Counted from the stretch's first letter, positions 1 to 7,828 are shown. The stretch: DNA of 64,000 nucleotides from Actinocatenispora sp963815125 (GCA_963815125.1 CAWFFM010000004.1:124001-188000); one strand, 5' to 3'. Numbers and translations: made by a program. The notes: generated by a model from the letters alone, not told the origin.

Positions 1-12
1 CCTTCCTGGAAT

Positions 13-77
13 CTAGCGACGCTAGCTGATGAGGCGACGCTAGCACTGCTGCCGCTCGAATGTCTAGCGGTGCTAGA
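13..77 (+). promoter_or_regulatory. triple TetR-type operator array
   Basis: Three copies of one palindromic site precede the TetR gene. Site 1 (13-25) is the perfect palindrome CTAGCGACGCTAG. Site 2 (31-43) keeps one half, GAGGCGACGCTAG. Site 3 (63-77) is TCTAGCGGTGCTAGA and covers the likely -10 TAGACT (74-79), which lies 6 nt before the ATG at 86. A leaderless, autorepressed promoter is the natural reading. Operator function is inferred from palindromy and position. Confidence 0.7.
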
Positions 78-85
78 CTCGGCTC

Positions 86-664
86 ATGTCGGTACAGGAA
101 CGCAAGCGGCGCGAGCTGGCGGACCGCGAGCGCCTCATCGTGGCGACGGCCCGCGAACTCGCCGAGCAGCAGGGCTGGGACGCGGTCACCACCCGCCAGC
201 TCGCCGAGCGCATCGAATACAGCCAGCCCGTCCTCTACAGCCATTTCCGCGGCAAGCGCGAGATCATCGGCGCCGTCGCCCTGGACGGCGCCACCGAGAT
301 GGCCGCGGCGCTGCGGGCCGCGGCCTCCGCCGCGGACGGCCCGCGAGCCCGGGTCACCGCCCTCGCCCGCGCCTACCTCGACTTCGCCGAGCACAACCCG
401 GCGGTCTACGACGCCATGTTCCAGCTCGACGGCGGCCTGGCGTTCGCGGACAAGGACACCCCGGAGCCGTTGAAGGACGCCTTCGCCGCCCTGCTGGACA
501 CTCTCGGGGACGTCGCCGGGAAAGGCGTCCACCCTGGACTGTTCACCGAGGTGTTCTGGGCATCCCTGCACGGACTGGCGACCCTGACCCGGGCCGGACG
601 ACTGCCCACAGGAGACGCCGAGCGCAGAGCGGAACTCCTGGTGGACCGGCTCGCCGTGCTCTGA
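86..664 (+). CDS. TetR/AcrR family transcriptional regulator
   Basis: 192 residues. The N-terminal helix-turn-helix lies at about residues 15-60 (ARELAEQQGWDAVTTRQLAE, then YSQPVLYSHFRGKREI). The C-terminal half is helical and resembles the ligand-binding WHG-type domain of actinobacterial TetR proteins. The ATG at 86 was chosen because a -10-like TAGACT sits 6 nt upstream, which suggests a leaderless mRNA. The three palindromes just upstream imply autoregulation. The next gene (DinB family, 751) is on the same strand 86 bp downstream but has its own leaderless-type promoter. The ligand and wider regulon cannot be read from sequence. Confidence 0.93.
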   Translation: MSVQERKRRELADRERLIVATARELAEQQGWDAVTTRQLAERIEYSQPVLYSHFRGKREIIGAVALDGATEMAAALRAAASAADGPRARVTALARAYLDFAEHNPAVYDAMFQLDGGLAFADKDTPEPLKDAFAALLDTLGDVAGKGVHPGLFTEVFWASLHGLATLTRAGRLPTGDAERRAELLVDRLAVL

Positions 665-738
665 CACGTCGTACGGCCCGGCAGCACGAGCGAGCGGACC
701 TCTCGGGCGCGTACCGGATGTCGCTGCCCGTGCGCTGT

Positions 739-744
739 TAGCAT
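739..744 (+). promoter_or_regulatory. -10 element, leaderless DinB-family promoter
   Basis: TAGCAT ends 6 nt before the ATG at 751, and no Shine-Dalgarno sequence is visible. The spacing is that of a leaderless actinobacterial promoter. Inferred from sequence only. Confidence 0.5.
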
Positions 745-750
745 CCGCGC

Positions 751-1257
751 ATGTCCGACTACCGGGAAGAGAAGCTGGCGCTGACCTCGGAGCGCGCTGC
801 GCTGGCGAGCTTCCTCGACGCCCAGCGCGAACAGCTGATCCGCAAGATCGAAGGGCTCGACGACGAGACGGCCCGCCGTACGCCGACCGCCAGTTCGTTG
901 TCACTGCTGGGACTGGTGAAGCATTCCGCGACCTGGGAACGCCGCTGGTTCCAGGTCATCATGGAGGGGCGCGTCTTCCCCGGCGAGTGGCCTGAGGTCA
1001 GGACCGAGCCCCGCGACGCCGATCTGATGGTCGACGAGAACGACACGGTGGAACACTGGGTCGCGTACTACCGGCAGCAGATCGAGCTGTCCCGCGCCGT
1101 CGTGGCGTCGCTGGAGTTGGACGATCCCTGCGCGCGGCCGGACATCATCGAATGCAACGTCCGGTACGTGCTGTACCACATGATCGAGGAGACCGCCCGC
1201 CACGCCGGCCACGCCGACATCATCCGCGAGACCCTCGACGGCTCCCGCGGAATGTGA
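751..1257 (+). CDS. DinB family / DUF664 protein
   Basis: 168 residues, a full-length four-helix DinB-fold protein of the DUF664 type. This family includes mycothiol-dependent transferases and many uncharacterised proteins. Candidate metal ligands are His58 (LVKHSATWE) and the C-terminal HMIEETARHAGH segment (His143, His151, His154). Substrate is unknown. The 3' end of this gene is copied twice more downstream: a 47-bp identical block at 2577-2623 and a shrunken gene copy at 3747-3905. The locus has therefore been duplicated and partly deleted. Start chosen from the leaderless-type promoter. Confidence 0.85.
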   Translation: MSDYREEKLALTSERAALASFLDAQREQLIRKIEGLDDETARRTPTASSLSLLGLVKHSATWERRWFQVIMEGRVFPGEWPEVRTEPRDADLMVDENDTVEHWVAYYRQQIELSRAVVASLELDDPCARPDIIECNVRYVLYHMIEETARHAGHADIIRETLDGSRGM

Positions 1258-1262
1258 GCCGC
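1216..1262 (+). repeat. 47-bp direct repeat, copy A (end of DinB gene)
   Basis: Positions 1216-1262, the last DinB codons plus stop and a few bases, are identical to 2577-2623. A similar but diverged version lies in 3871-3908. Together they bracket the lipoprotein and the CDF transporter. Confidence 0.9.
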
Positions 1263-1268
1263 AGCGGC

Positions 1269-1299
1269 GTCAGACCGGCAGCGCACCGTACCGCGGCAC
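1269..1299 (-). pseudogene. 3'-end remnant of the 488-residue hypothetical gene
   Basis: On the minus strand this stretch reads as the C-terminus PRYGALPV plus TGA, matching the end of the gene at 3932-5398 (DNA 3931-3961) with only a few substitutions. It faces the DinB stop exactly as the intact gene faces the DinB remnant at 3905. It is the left-hand duplicate of an ancestral convergent gene junction. Confidence 0.7.
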
Positions 1300-1389
1300 C
1301 AGGTTAATTCGGCTCTTGCTGCCTCCCCCGGGCATGGTCAACGACTCGGACAGGAAGCTTCTCAGCGACTTTGTCGCGAAGTAGTGAAT

Positions 1390-2190
1390 TCAGTTTCCAC
1401 TAACATAGGCTTCAGTTTGCTGATCGATCGCGCTGCTGGGCAATGGGTATGATGTTCCGGTCAGGCATGTGCTATGCCCCGGCGGTACTGAGTCACAAAC
1501 CTGCGTAAGGTCACCACCGGCACCGCCAACCAGGCGGCCACTTTTGTCATGGAAGATGATGTTCACATCATTGCCACTGACGGAGCGAGTGTAATCCGAG
1601 TTCAGATTCAATTTGAATGCGGCATTCCACGAATCGAAATTGCGCCGTGTGTTCACGTCGCTGACAACGATTCTTGAGTACGCAGCATCCTTAGCCTGCG
1701 GAACCCAGGTCGAGGTGCTAATGCTGACCTTGATGCTGGCCGCGCCGGAGCGGCCGACATGAATTTGGGCACCAAGCGCTGCGCGGTGACCTGGGAATGT
1801 GTCGTAGATCTTGTAGCGGCCGTTCTCAACGGTATCTTTGATCTGTTTTCCCGAAACATCCATGATCGTAACACTGAGTTTAGTGCCGGTCGCGATCCAG
1901 TTCCTGCTCGTGCTCTCCACCACAACGCCAAAGCTAACCATCGGTGAACCGTGGCTATCTTTGATCTGCGAGATTCCCTCTTCGGCAACGCGCACCTTTC
2001 CGCCATCTGGCGCGCCCGTAGCCTGAACTGGGCTGAGATCTTGCGGAGGGCTGGCTGAGCTCGCGTTGGGGTGTTGCCCACGACTGTCACCACTTGAGCA
2101 TCCGGCCAGTGACACCGAGAGTAGGACCGAGGTGAGGAAAACCCATCGCACACTGGTGGAACGCAACACGTCGCCTCCCGATGTCGGCAT
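1390..2190 (-). CDS. putative secreted lipoprotein
   Basis: 266 residues. The N-terminus has basic residues, a hydrophobic segment at about 14-28 and a lipobox LAGC with lipidated Cys31, followed by a Ser/Pro-rich low-complexity stretch (32-60). The remaining ~200 residues look like a beta-rich extracellular domain resembling FxLYD/DUF4352-like domains (for example SFGVVVESTSRNWIATGTKL), but I cannot assign a family. The gene is visibly AT-richer than its neighbours and uses more A/T-ending codons, a sign of transfer. It lies between duplicated DinB-end repeats. No partner gene is apparent, and the exact start could also be the internal GTG codon at residue 8. Confidence 0.7.
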   Translation of the reverse strand: MPTSGGDVLRSTSVRWVFLTSVLLSVSLAGCSSGDSRGQHPNASSASPPQDLSPVQATGAPDGGKVRVAEEGISQIKDSHGSPMVSFGVVVESTSRNWIATGTKLSVTIMDVSGKQIKDTVENGRYKIYDTFPGHRAALGAQIHVGRSGAASIKVSISTSTWVPQAKDAAYSRIVVSDVNTRRNFDSWNAAFKLNLNSDYTRSVSGNDVNIIFHDKSGRLVGGAGGDLTQVCDSVPPGHSTCLTGTSYPLPSSAIDQQTEAYVSGN

Positions 2191-2576
2191 GCTGCTGAGA
2201 AACTAGCAGGCGACGCCAACCCGGCGAACCAGCGCCGGGGGTCGTGTACGGGATGCAGGCGACGGCAATTCGACACTGTGCTGCGTAGGCTGGGTGCCGT
2301 TGCGGGATCCCTCCGGCTGGCACAAGGTATTGCGTCAGCGACAGGGACCCTCGCTACAACGATTCTTCTCCCCGGAGGGATAAGGCAGTCGAGTACACGG
2401 GCTGAATCTCGGCGGCTGTGACACGACCTCCGGCCCGGACACCTGGCGGACTTCTTTCGTACCGGCGGCACCGATCTGGGCCACTTCGAGACCTTGTTTG
2501 CTGCCTGACGTGAAAGACAAGCGCCTACTGCAGATCGCGTGCACCAACGGGGGCGCCACGCTGTCCTGGGCGGCGG
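2191..2576. other. spacer without a convincing gene
   Basis: This ~390-bp stretch upstream of the lipoprotein gene has no reading frame with credible coding character. A short plus-strand frame ending at 2508 (ADFFRTGGTDLGHFETLFAA) could be the C-terminal scrap of a lost gene. It also presumably holds the lipoprotein promoter on the minus strand. Confidence 0.4.
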
Positions 2577-2623
2577 GACATCATCCGCGAGACCCTCGAC
2601 GGCTCCCGCGGAATGTGAGCCGC
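2577..2623 (+). repeat. 47-bp direct repeat, copy B (DinB 3'-end fragment)
   Basis: Identical to 1216-1262. It comprises the last codons of the DinB gene and its TGA, with no DinB sequence upstream of it. It separates the lipoprotein segment from the CDF transporter segment. Confidence 0.9.
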
Positions 2624-2710
2624 GCGAGTTCCCCCGTTCACGGGTGCCGACCAGCACCTATGGTGGTGGGGTCGCCGCCTCGCCCGGCCCGCCCCGCGAA
2701 TCGGAGCCGC

Positions 2711-3748
2711 ATGTCCGACCAGCACGATCACCAGCACCATGGCCATCAGCACGATCACCATCAGCACCATGACCACGGTTGGTGGCAGCGTGTCCGGCAC
2801 GTACTCACTCCCCACTCGCACGACTCCGCCGACAAGGTGGACGCCGCGATGCAGGCCAGCCGGGCCGGGATGCGCGCCCTGTGGATCTCGCTGGCCGGAC
2901 TCGGCATCACCGCGCTGGTGCAGGCGGTCGTCGTGGTGTTCTCCGGGTCGGTCGCGCTGCTGGGTGACACCCTGCACAACGTGGCCGATGCACTCACCGC
3001 CCTGCCGTTGGGGCTGGCGTTCATCGTCGGCCGACGCCCGGCGAACCGCCGCTACACCTACGGCTACGGCCGCGCCGAAGACCTCGCCGGCATCGTCATC
3101 GTGCTACTCATCGCCGCATCCGCGGCCCTCGCCTGCTACGAGGCCGTGCAGCGGCTCCTCCACCCCGCCACCGTGCACAACCTGTGGGCCGTGGCGATCG
3201 CCGCGATCGTCGGCTTCGCCGGCAACGAACTGGTCGCCCGCTACCGCATCCGGGTCGGCCGGCGCATCGGGTCGGCGGCGCTGGTCGCCGACGGCCTGCA
3301 CGCCCGTACCGACGGCTTCACCTCCCTCGCCGTACTGCTCGGCGCCGGTGGTGTCGCCGTCGGCTGGGCCTGGGCCGACCCGGCGGTTGGGCTGGCCATC
3401 ACCGTGGCGATCGTGTTCGTACTCAAGGACGCGGCCCGGGAGATCTACCGGCGCCTGATGGACGCCGTCGATCCCGCTCTGGTCGATGCCGCCGAGTTGG
3501 CCCTGCGCGCCACGCCGGGCGTCCAGGCGGTCGGGGCGCTACGGCTCCGCTGGATCGGTCACACCCTGCACGCCGAGACGAACCTGACCGTGGACCCCGG
3601 GCTGTCGGTCGTCGACGCGCACGCCATCGCGGTCGACGCCGAACACGCACTGCTGCATGCGGTGCCACGGTTGGCCGATGCCACCGTCCACACCGACCCG
3701 GCCGTCACCGGCAGCGATCCGCACGAGCAGTTGTCGCACCATCATTGA
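2711..3748 (+). CDS. cation diffusion facilitator, probable Zn2+ exporter
   Basis: 345 residues. An N-terminal cytosolic tail very rich in histidine (about residues 5-22) and a C-terminal HHH suggest metal binding. Six transmembrane helices follow between about 55 and 270. The paired metal-site motifs are HNVAD (His89, Asp93; with Asp86) in TM2 and HARTD (His197, Asp201) in TM5, the arrangement of zinc-transporting CDF proteins (proton antiport, cytoplasmic membrane). The C-terminal regulatory domain occupies the last ~80 residues. The ATG at 2711 follows CGGAG; earlier in-frame starts would translate unrelated spacer. It lies between DinB-end repeats B and C, so it may be an acquired cargo gene. 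Confidence 0.93.
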   Translation: MSDQHDHQHHGHQHDHHQHHDHGWWQRVRHVLTPHSHDSADKVDAAMQASRAGMRALWISLAGLGITALVQAVVVVFSGSVALLGDTLHNVADALTALPLGLAFIVGRRPANRRYTYGYGRAEDLAGIVIVLLIAASAALACYEAVQRLLHPATVHNLWAVAIAAIVGFAGNELVARYRIRVGRRIGSAALVADGLHARTDGFTSLAVLLGAGGVAVGWAWADPAVGLAITVAIVFVLKDAAREIYRRLMDAVDPALVDAAELALRATPGVQAVGALRLRWIGHTLHAETNLTVDPGLSVVDAHAIAVDAEHALLHAVPRLADATVHTDPAVTGSDPHEQLSHHH

Positions 3749-3905
3749 CTCCCAGCGCGAACAGCTGGTCCGCAAGATCGAAGGGCTCGAGGACGAGACC
3801 GCGCGCAGGGGGCCGAACCACATGATCGAGGAGACTGCCGCCCGTCACGCCGGCCACACCGACATCATCCGCGAGACCCTCGACGGCTCCCGCGGCATGT
3901 ACTAG
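3747..3905 (+). pseudogene. internally deleted DinB-family gene copy
   Basis: The in-frame translation joins SQREQLVRKIEGLEDETARR, homologous to residues 24-43 of the DinB protein, directly to HMIEETAARHAGHTDIIRET (residues 143-161). About 100 central residues, including the His58 ligand helix, are missing. It ends with TAG at 3905 and begins inside the CDF stop codon with no start codon of its own. It is most likely a recombination scar rather than a gene. Confidence 0.8.
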
Positions 3906-3931
3906 CCGCGAAAGCGCCCGACCGGGCAGCG

Positions 3932-5398
3932 TCAGACCGGCAGCGCGCCGTAGCGCGGCCGGTCGCGCAGTGCGCGGGGCATGGCGAGTACGCCGGTACC
4001 GCTCACCCGCGTGTCCGGGCCCAGCGACTCGGGGCTCACCGACAGCCGTCCGGCCACCCGCGACACGGCGAACTCCCAGTCGCGCATCGGATTCGGACGC
4101 CGGTCCTCATCGTCCAGCTCCTCGTCGTCGAGATCGTCAGGCAATTCAGCGTCGGTGTCGTCCGGATCCTCGTCGAACAGGTCACGGTGGAGCCGGGCCG
4201 CGGCCTCCTTCCGGGAGAGCCGGGGCTCCGGGACCAGTGCCGTGTCGGGGCCGCGTTCGGCCAGCCAGGCACGCAGATCCTCGATGCAGGACGTTGTACC
4301 GAAATCGGCGATGCTGGTGGGACCGAAGAGTATTTCGCCTTCCGGTAGATCGAACCAGACCGGATGGTAGAAGCAGTACCGGGAGAGGTCGCCGTCCTCG
4401 TAAACACACCAGCCGCTGTGGTCGTTGTAGCCGTCCATGGCCTGCGCGTACCAGTGCACGGCGCCGAACCGATGGCTGAGCTGCCAACAGCGGTGCAGGG
4501 CGTCGGCCGCGCGGGCCCGGCGATCCGTGGCTGGCCCACCGCCGTCCAGGGCCGGATAGTTGGCGAACACCAGCGTCCATCCGTCCAGCGCGGGACTGAC
4601 GTAGACCTGCTCGAACCTGGGGGGAAGTTCGCCGTAGGCCGTGCGGTTGCCGGGACGCCAACCGGGCTCGCCGCTCCACGGCGCGAAACCCATCCGCATC
4701 GTGGCCGGGACCGGGTCACAGAGGTCGAACGCGTCGAGCACCGCGGCCTGATCGGTCGTGGCTATCGCGTACCACTCCGCTTCCCACTCGTACCGCCGTG
4801 CGAACCCGGTGGGGACCTCGGTGGGCTGCCGGCTCCGGACATACCGGATCAGCAGCTCACGGTCGGCTGGATCCAGCTCGTGCCAGCCGATCCCGGCCAG
4901 CGTCGCCAGCGCGCCGTGCCGCGACGGCGTACCGGACCGGCATGCGGTACGCAGCACGCCGGCAACACCGGGGCCGAGTTCGGCCAGCTTCCGTGCAGCA
5001 CACTGCCGTACCGGCTCAAGCCGACTGCCCAGCAGCGCGACGAGCGCAGAAATCCGCGAGCACTGTGCCGTCGGGAAGGTGCGTGACCCGTCCTCGTCAT
5101 CCTCCGCGCCAGTCGCGCCCCCAGGACAGGACCAGCAGGTGACGCGCGTGCCCTCGCCGGCCTGCCCGGTCGTGAAGCGCGGTAGATCACGGCCGTTCGG
5201 CAGACCGAGCGCGACGGCCAGCCGGTTACCCAGCCCCTCGAACGTCGTCCTGGCCAGCACGGTCACCAGGTGGTCGAAGACCTCGCTGGTCGAAACCCTT
5301 GCCAGCAGTTCGGCGCAGCCCGGCCAGGCGTCGACGGCCCCGTCGTCAGCGAGGATCTCCAGCACCACCTGAACATGGTCGCGCAGCTCGCCCTTCAA
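3932..5398 (-). CDS. hypothetical protein with HEAT-like N-terminal half
   Basis: 488 residues from a TTG start. The N-terminal ~190 residues are helical repeats (for example VRQCAARKLAELGPGVAGVL) like HEAT/armadillo scaffolds. The C-terminal half is rich in Trp/Tyr (WHWYAQAMDGYNDHSGW-like) and is not recognisable to me. An acidic linker lies at about 420-445. The frame stays open upstream to the TGA of the preceding gene and still looks coding (EVLERPDPVVRQRAEDVRRV), but it holds no ATG or GTG. The true N-terminus may thus be lost or begin at a rare codon. It is the last gene of a four-gene minus-strand series (7597 to 3932). Confidence 0.65.
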   Translation of the reverse strand: MKGELRDHVQVVLEILADDGAVDAWPGCAELLARVSTSEVFDHLVTVLARTTFEGLGNRLAVALGLPNGRDLPRFTTGQAGEGTRVTCWSCPGGATGAEDDEDGSRTFPTAQCSRISALVALLGSRLEPVRQCAARKLAELGPGVAGVLRTACRSGTPSRHGALATLAGIGWHELDPADRELLIRYVRSRQPTEVPTGFARRYEWEAEWYAIATTDQAAVLDAFDLCDPVPATMRMGFAPWSGEPGWRPGNRTAYGELPPRFEQVYVSPALDGWTLVFANYPALDGGGPATDRRARAADALHRCWQLSHRFGAVHWYAQAMDGYNDHSGWCVYEDGDLSRYCFYHPVWFDLPEGEILFGPTSIADFGTTSCIEDLRAWLAERGPDTALVPEPRLSRKEAAARLHRDLFDEDPDDTDAELPDDLDDEELDDEDRRPNPMRDWEFAVSRVAGRLSVSPESLGPDTRVSGTGVLAMPRALRDRPRYGALPV

Positions 5399-5488
5399 CC
5401 AGACGCGGCGTACGTCCTCGGCGCGCTGCCGGACGACCGGATCCGGTCTCTCCAGGACCTCCGTCGAGCGCGACCAGAAGCCTCTCGG

Positions 5489-6490
5489 TCAGGCGAGCAG
5501 CGCGCCCGAGGCGAGCTGGCGTTCGTGTCGGCGCAGCGCCCAGAGGCCGACGGCGAAGACGACGACGGGGGTGGCGAACAGCCCGATCCACTGCGGTGCG
5601 ACCAGATGGACGGGGATCGGGAATCGGGGTGAGGACGCCAGGAAGCCGCCGAAGGTCGTCGCGACGAGCAGCACCGAGGCGACCGAAGGCGCGGCGAGCA
5701 GGACGACCCGCCGACGTGCGCTCGGCGCCAGACGCAGCACCGGTACCGCGAACGGGAGGATGAGCGGGACAGCCACCGTCATCGTCGATGTGGACAGACC
5801 CATCAGCATCAGCCCGGCGTAGCCCAGTACCAGCGAGACAGCGCCGGCGATCAGCAGGTGCCAGCCGGAGGCGGTGCGGCGGTGCGGCGCCGGATCGGTG
5901 CCGGGCTCTGTTTCGTCGGTCGACCGTGAACCCGCCCGTGCACCGAGGGCCAGGCAACCCGCCGCTGTGACGACGAGGACCGAACGCCACCACGATTCCA
6001 CGAAAAGGTTCGGGGCGAAGCTGTAGCCGAGTGCGGCATGGGTGACCTCTCCGACGGCGCCGAGCATCGCACCGAGCGCCGCGACCCGCCGCAGCCGCAC
6101 CGTCGCGCAGACCGCGACGGCGGTCCAGCCGAGTGCCGTGGCCGCCGCGAAGGGCGACGGGGGGCCGGAGAAGCCCGCCGCCGGATTCAGCACCGTGGCC
6201 AGCTGAGAGTAGGAGAACACTGCGGCGACGGTCGCAGCCAGAATTCCGAACATGGTCAGGGCCAACCTGGATGCCGGAGTGAAGGCGCCCTGTGCGGTCA
6301 GGCGCAGCCGGGCGCGCAGACCGGAGAGGACGAGGTCGGTCGTCTCGCGCAGGCCGGGTCGGCGCTGGCCGTCGGCCGAGTCGGTCATCAACACGGTGAT
6401 CATCTCCTCGCCGTAGCGCTCAACATGGGGGGCGGACCAGGTCACATTCAGCAGTCGCCGGTAGCGGGCTTCGAGCCTGTCGGCGCTCAT
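5489..6490 (-). CDS. PadR-linked multi-pass membrane protein
   Basis: 333 residues. The first ~60 residues form a cytosolic helical region (LEARYRRLLNVTWSAPHVER) of the type found in actinobacterial membrane proteins encoded beside PadR regulators. About seven to eight hydrophobic segments follow. Function is unknown; homologues are usually annotated as integral membrane proteins. The ATG at 6490 overlaps the PadR stop by 4 bp, so the two are translationally coupled and probably co-regulated by that PadR. Confidence 0.8.
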   Translation of the reverse strand: MSADRLEARYRRLLNVTWSAPHVERYGEEMITVLMTDSADGQRRPGLRETTDLVLSGLRARLRLTAQGAFTPASRLALTMFGILAATVAAVFSYSQLATVLNPAAGFSGPPSPFAAATALGWTAVAVCATVRLRRVAALGAMLGAVGEVTHAALGYSFAPNLFVESWWRSVLVVTAAGCLALGARAGSRSTDETEPGTDPAPHRRTASGWHLLIAGAVSLVLGYAGLMLMGLSTSTMTVAVPLILPFAVPVLRLAPSARRRVVLLAAPSVASVLLVATTFGGFLASSPRFPIPVHLVAPQWIGLFATPVVVFAVGLWALRRHERQLASGALLA

Positions 6491-6834
6491 GCCTGTCCTC
6501 CCAGTGGCGCGGCGCCGAGGCCACGCAGTCGGGCGGTCGCCACCTCGACGTGGCGCCGGGCCGCTTCGGTCTCCTCGGCCAGTCGGGCCACGCCGGCCCC
6601 GGTCAGCCGGTAGTAGCGGCGGAGCCTGGAGTCCACCACCTCCTCGTGGTCCACCTCGATGAGACCGGCCTCCCGCAACCGATCGAGGATCGCGTACAGG
6701 GAGCCGGCGTGCAGCCGCAGCCTGCCCTCCGAGATGCGCAGTACGTCCTGGATCACCGCGTACCCGTGCTGCGGCTCGGCAGCGAGTGCGGTGAGGACGA
6801 ACAGCGCGGGAGGGCGCAAAGTCGTCGATGCCAT
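6487..6834 (-). CDS. PadR family transcriptional regulator
   Basis: 115 residues. A compact winged helix spans residues ~8-80 (ALFVLTALAAEPQHGYAVIQ, with RLHAGSLYAILDRLREAGLI as the recognition region) and a short C-terminal helix follows. This is the small PadR-s2 type. Its stop overlaps the start of the membrane-protein gene. A direct repeat and an ATGTACAT palindrome immediately upstream (6838-6870) are candidate autoregulatory sites. The upstream regulator gene ends only 7 bp away, so read-through is also possible. Confidence 0.93.
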   Translation of the reverse strand: MASTTLRPPALFVLTALAAEPQHGYAVIQDVLRISEGRLRLHAGSLYAILDRLREAGLIEVDHEEVVDSRLRRYYRLTGAGVARLAEETEAARRHVEVATARLRGLGAAPLGGQA

Positions 6835-6837
6835 GCA

Positions 6838-6870
6838 GCGACTATATACGCGTTACGCGACTATGTACAT
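6838..6870 (-). promoter_or_regulatory. candidate PadR operator
   Basis: Two near-identical blocks 19 bp apart, GCGACTATATAC (6838-6849) and GCGACTATGTAC (6857-6868), lie directly before the PadR ATG. The second runs into the perfect palindrome ATGTACAT (6863-6870). The block overlaps the last codons of the preceding regulator gene, which is unusual. PadR proteins commonly bind ATGT/ACAT palindromes; the assignment is inferred. Confidence 0.55.
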
Positions 6871-7597
6871 CACCATCGGATGTCGGGTCGGGTGAGGTGT
6901 GCAGGACTTCGCGGGCCTGTTCGGCGGCCCGGGCAATGCTCTCGCCGATGAAGTCGAGGAAGCGGGCGATGTTCTCCAGCCGGGCAGCGGCGGGGCTGTC
7001 GGCGCCGAGGACCGAAGCGCCGCGGCGGGCGACCTCGACGAGCTGGTCGTTTGACCGGGCACCGGCGATCGTGGCCTGGTAGAACAGTTCGTCGTCGACG
7101 ATGTAGCGGTCCCGGCGGCCCTCGTCGCGCTTCCGCCGTACGAGACTCTGACTCTCCAGGAACGTGATCGCCTTGGAGATGGACGCCGGACTCACCTGTA
7201 GGCGGCGGGCCAGTTCGGCGGCGGTGAGGCTGCCCGCGTCGTTGGTGAACAGGCAGGTCAGCACCCGGGCCGTCATCTTGGGCAGGCCCGAGGTCATCAG
7301 GGCGGTGGTCAGCGTCTCCTCGTACTCGGCCACGGCCTCGGCGTTGCGTCCGTGCGGCTGGGGGGTCGACTCCGTTGCCCGGGCGGCGGCGGGCTTGCGC
7401 CGGTGCGTACGGCGTTCGGTGGCGCGGTGGGCCAGGTCCGCGCGGTAGCCGGCCGGGCCGCCGTTGCGCATCACCTCGCGGGTGACCGTCGAGGTCGGGC
7501 GGCCGAGTCGCCGGGCGATCTCCGCATAGGGGCGACTGTCGGCCAGCCCCAGCGCGATCTGCTGGCGTTCCTGCTGGGTGAGCCTGCCTCCCGGCAT
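6842..7597 (-). CDS. HTH + MarR/GbsR-like dual-domain regulator
   Basis: 251 residues. Residues 5-45 form a helix-turn-helix like that of IS30-type transposases (LTQQERQQIALGLADSRPYA, then EIARRLGRPTSTVTREV). A basic linker (60-85) follows, then a MarR/GbsR-type winged helix at ~95-175 (LTAAELARRLQVSPASISKA) and a helical C-terminus. The ATG at 7597 is preceded by AAGGAG; an upstream GTG start lacks such a site. It is divergent from the DUF4097/hydrolase pair, and an 18-bp palindrome in the shared intergenic region is its likely operator. Confidence 0.85.
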   Translation of the reverse strand: MPGGRLTQQERQQIALGLADSRPYAEIARRLGRPTSTVTREVMRNGGPAGYRADLAHRATERRTHRRKPAAARATESTPQPHGRNAEAVAEYEETLTTALMTSGLPKMTARVLTCLFTNDAGSLTAAELARRLQVSPASISKAITFLESQSLVRRKRDEGRRDRYIVDDELFYQATIAGARSNDQLVEVARRGASVLGADSPAAARLENIARFLDFIGESIARAAEQAREVLHTSPDPTSDGDVHSRVTRI

Positions 7598-7702
7598 CGC
7601 GATCTCCTTGTCGGTCCTCTGTGGCGGACCCCGCGAGCATAGCGTTAACCGTCCGTCCATTGCAACGAACAGGCCGAGTCTCGTTGCGTTCTTGTCAGGG
7701 CT

Positions 7703-7805
7703 GTTGCAACACTTTCGCCGCGCTTACCTGCCTAAACGCTGTTCTTGCGCAACGAGTATGTTGCCGAGATTTGGAAAGCAACGTAGCGTTTCTGATATCA
7801 GAAAC
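7703..7805. promoter_or_regulatory. divergent regulatory region with 18-bp palindrome
   Basis: Between the dual-domain regulator and the DUF4097 gene lies the perfect 18-bp palindrome GTTTCTGATATCAGAAAC (7788-7805), 23 bp before the ATG at 7829. A second palindrome, GTTGCAAC (7703-7710), and several GTTGC/GCAAC repeats lie nearby. The region is clearly AT-richer than the flanking genes. MarR/GbsR-type autoregulation plus control of the divergent pair is the inference. Confidence 0.65.
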
Positions 7806-7828
7806 AGCAGCGAGCCCTGGAGGACACG

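Noticed and set aside
2335..2559. 74-codon minus-strand frame in the lipoprotein/CDF spacer
   Set aside because: No ribosome site, no recognisable sequence, and it lies in duplicated or decayed DNA.
1653..2657. Open frame over the lipoprotein gene and spacer
   Set aside because: Arg/Ser/Pro-rich translation without domain character. The frame at 1390-2190 has a lipobox and coherent sequence.
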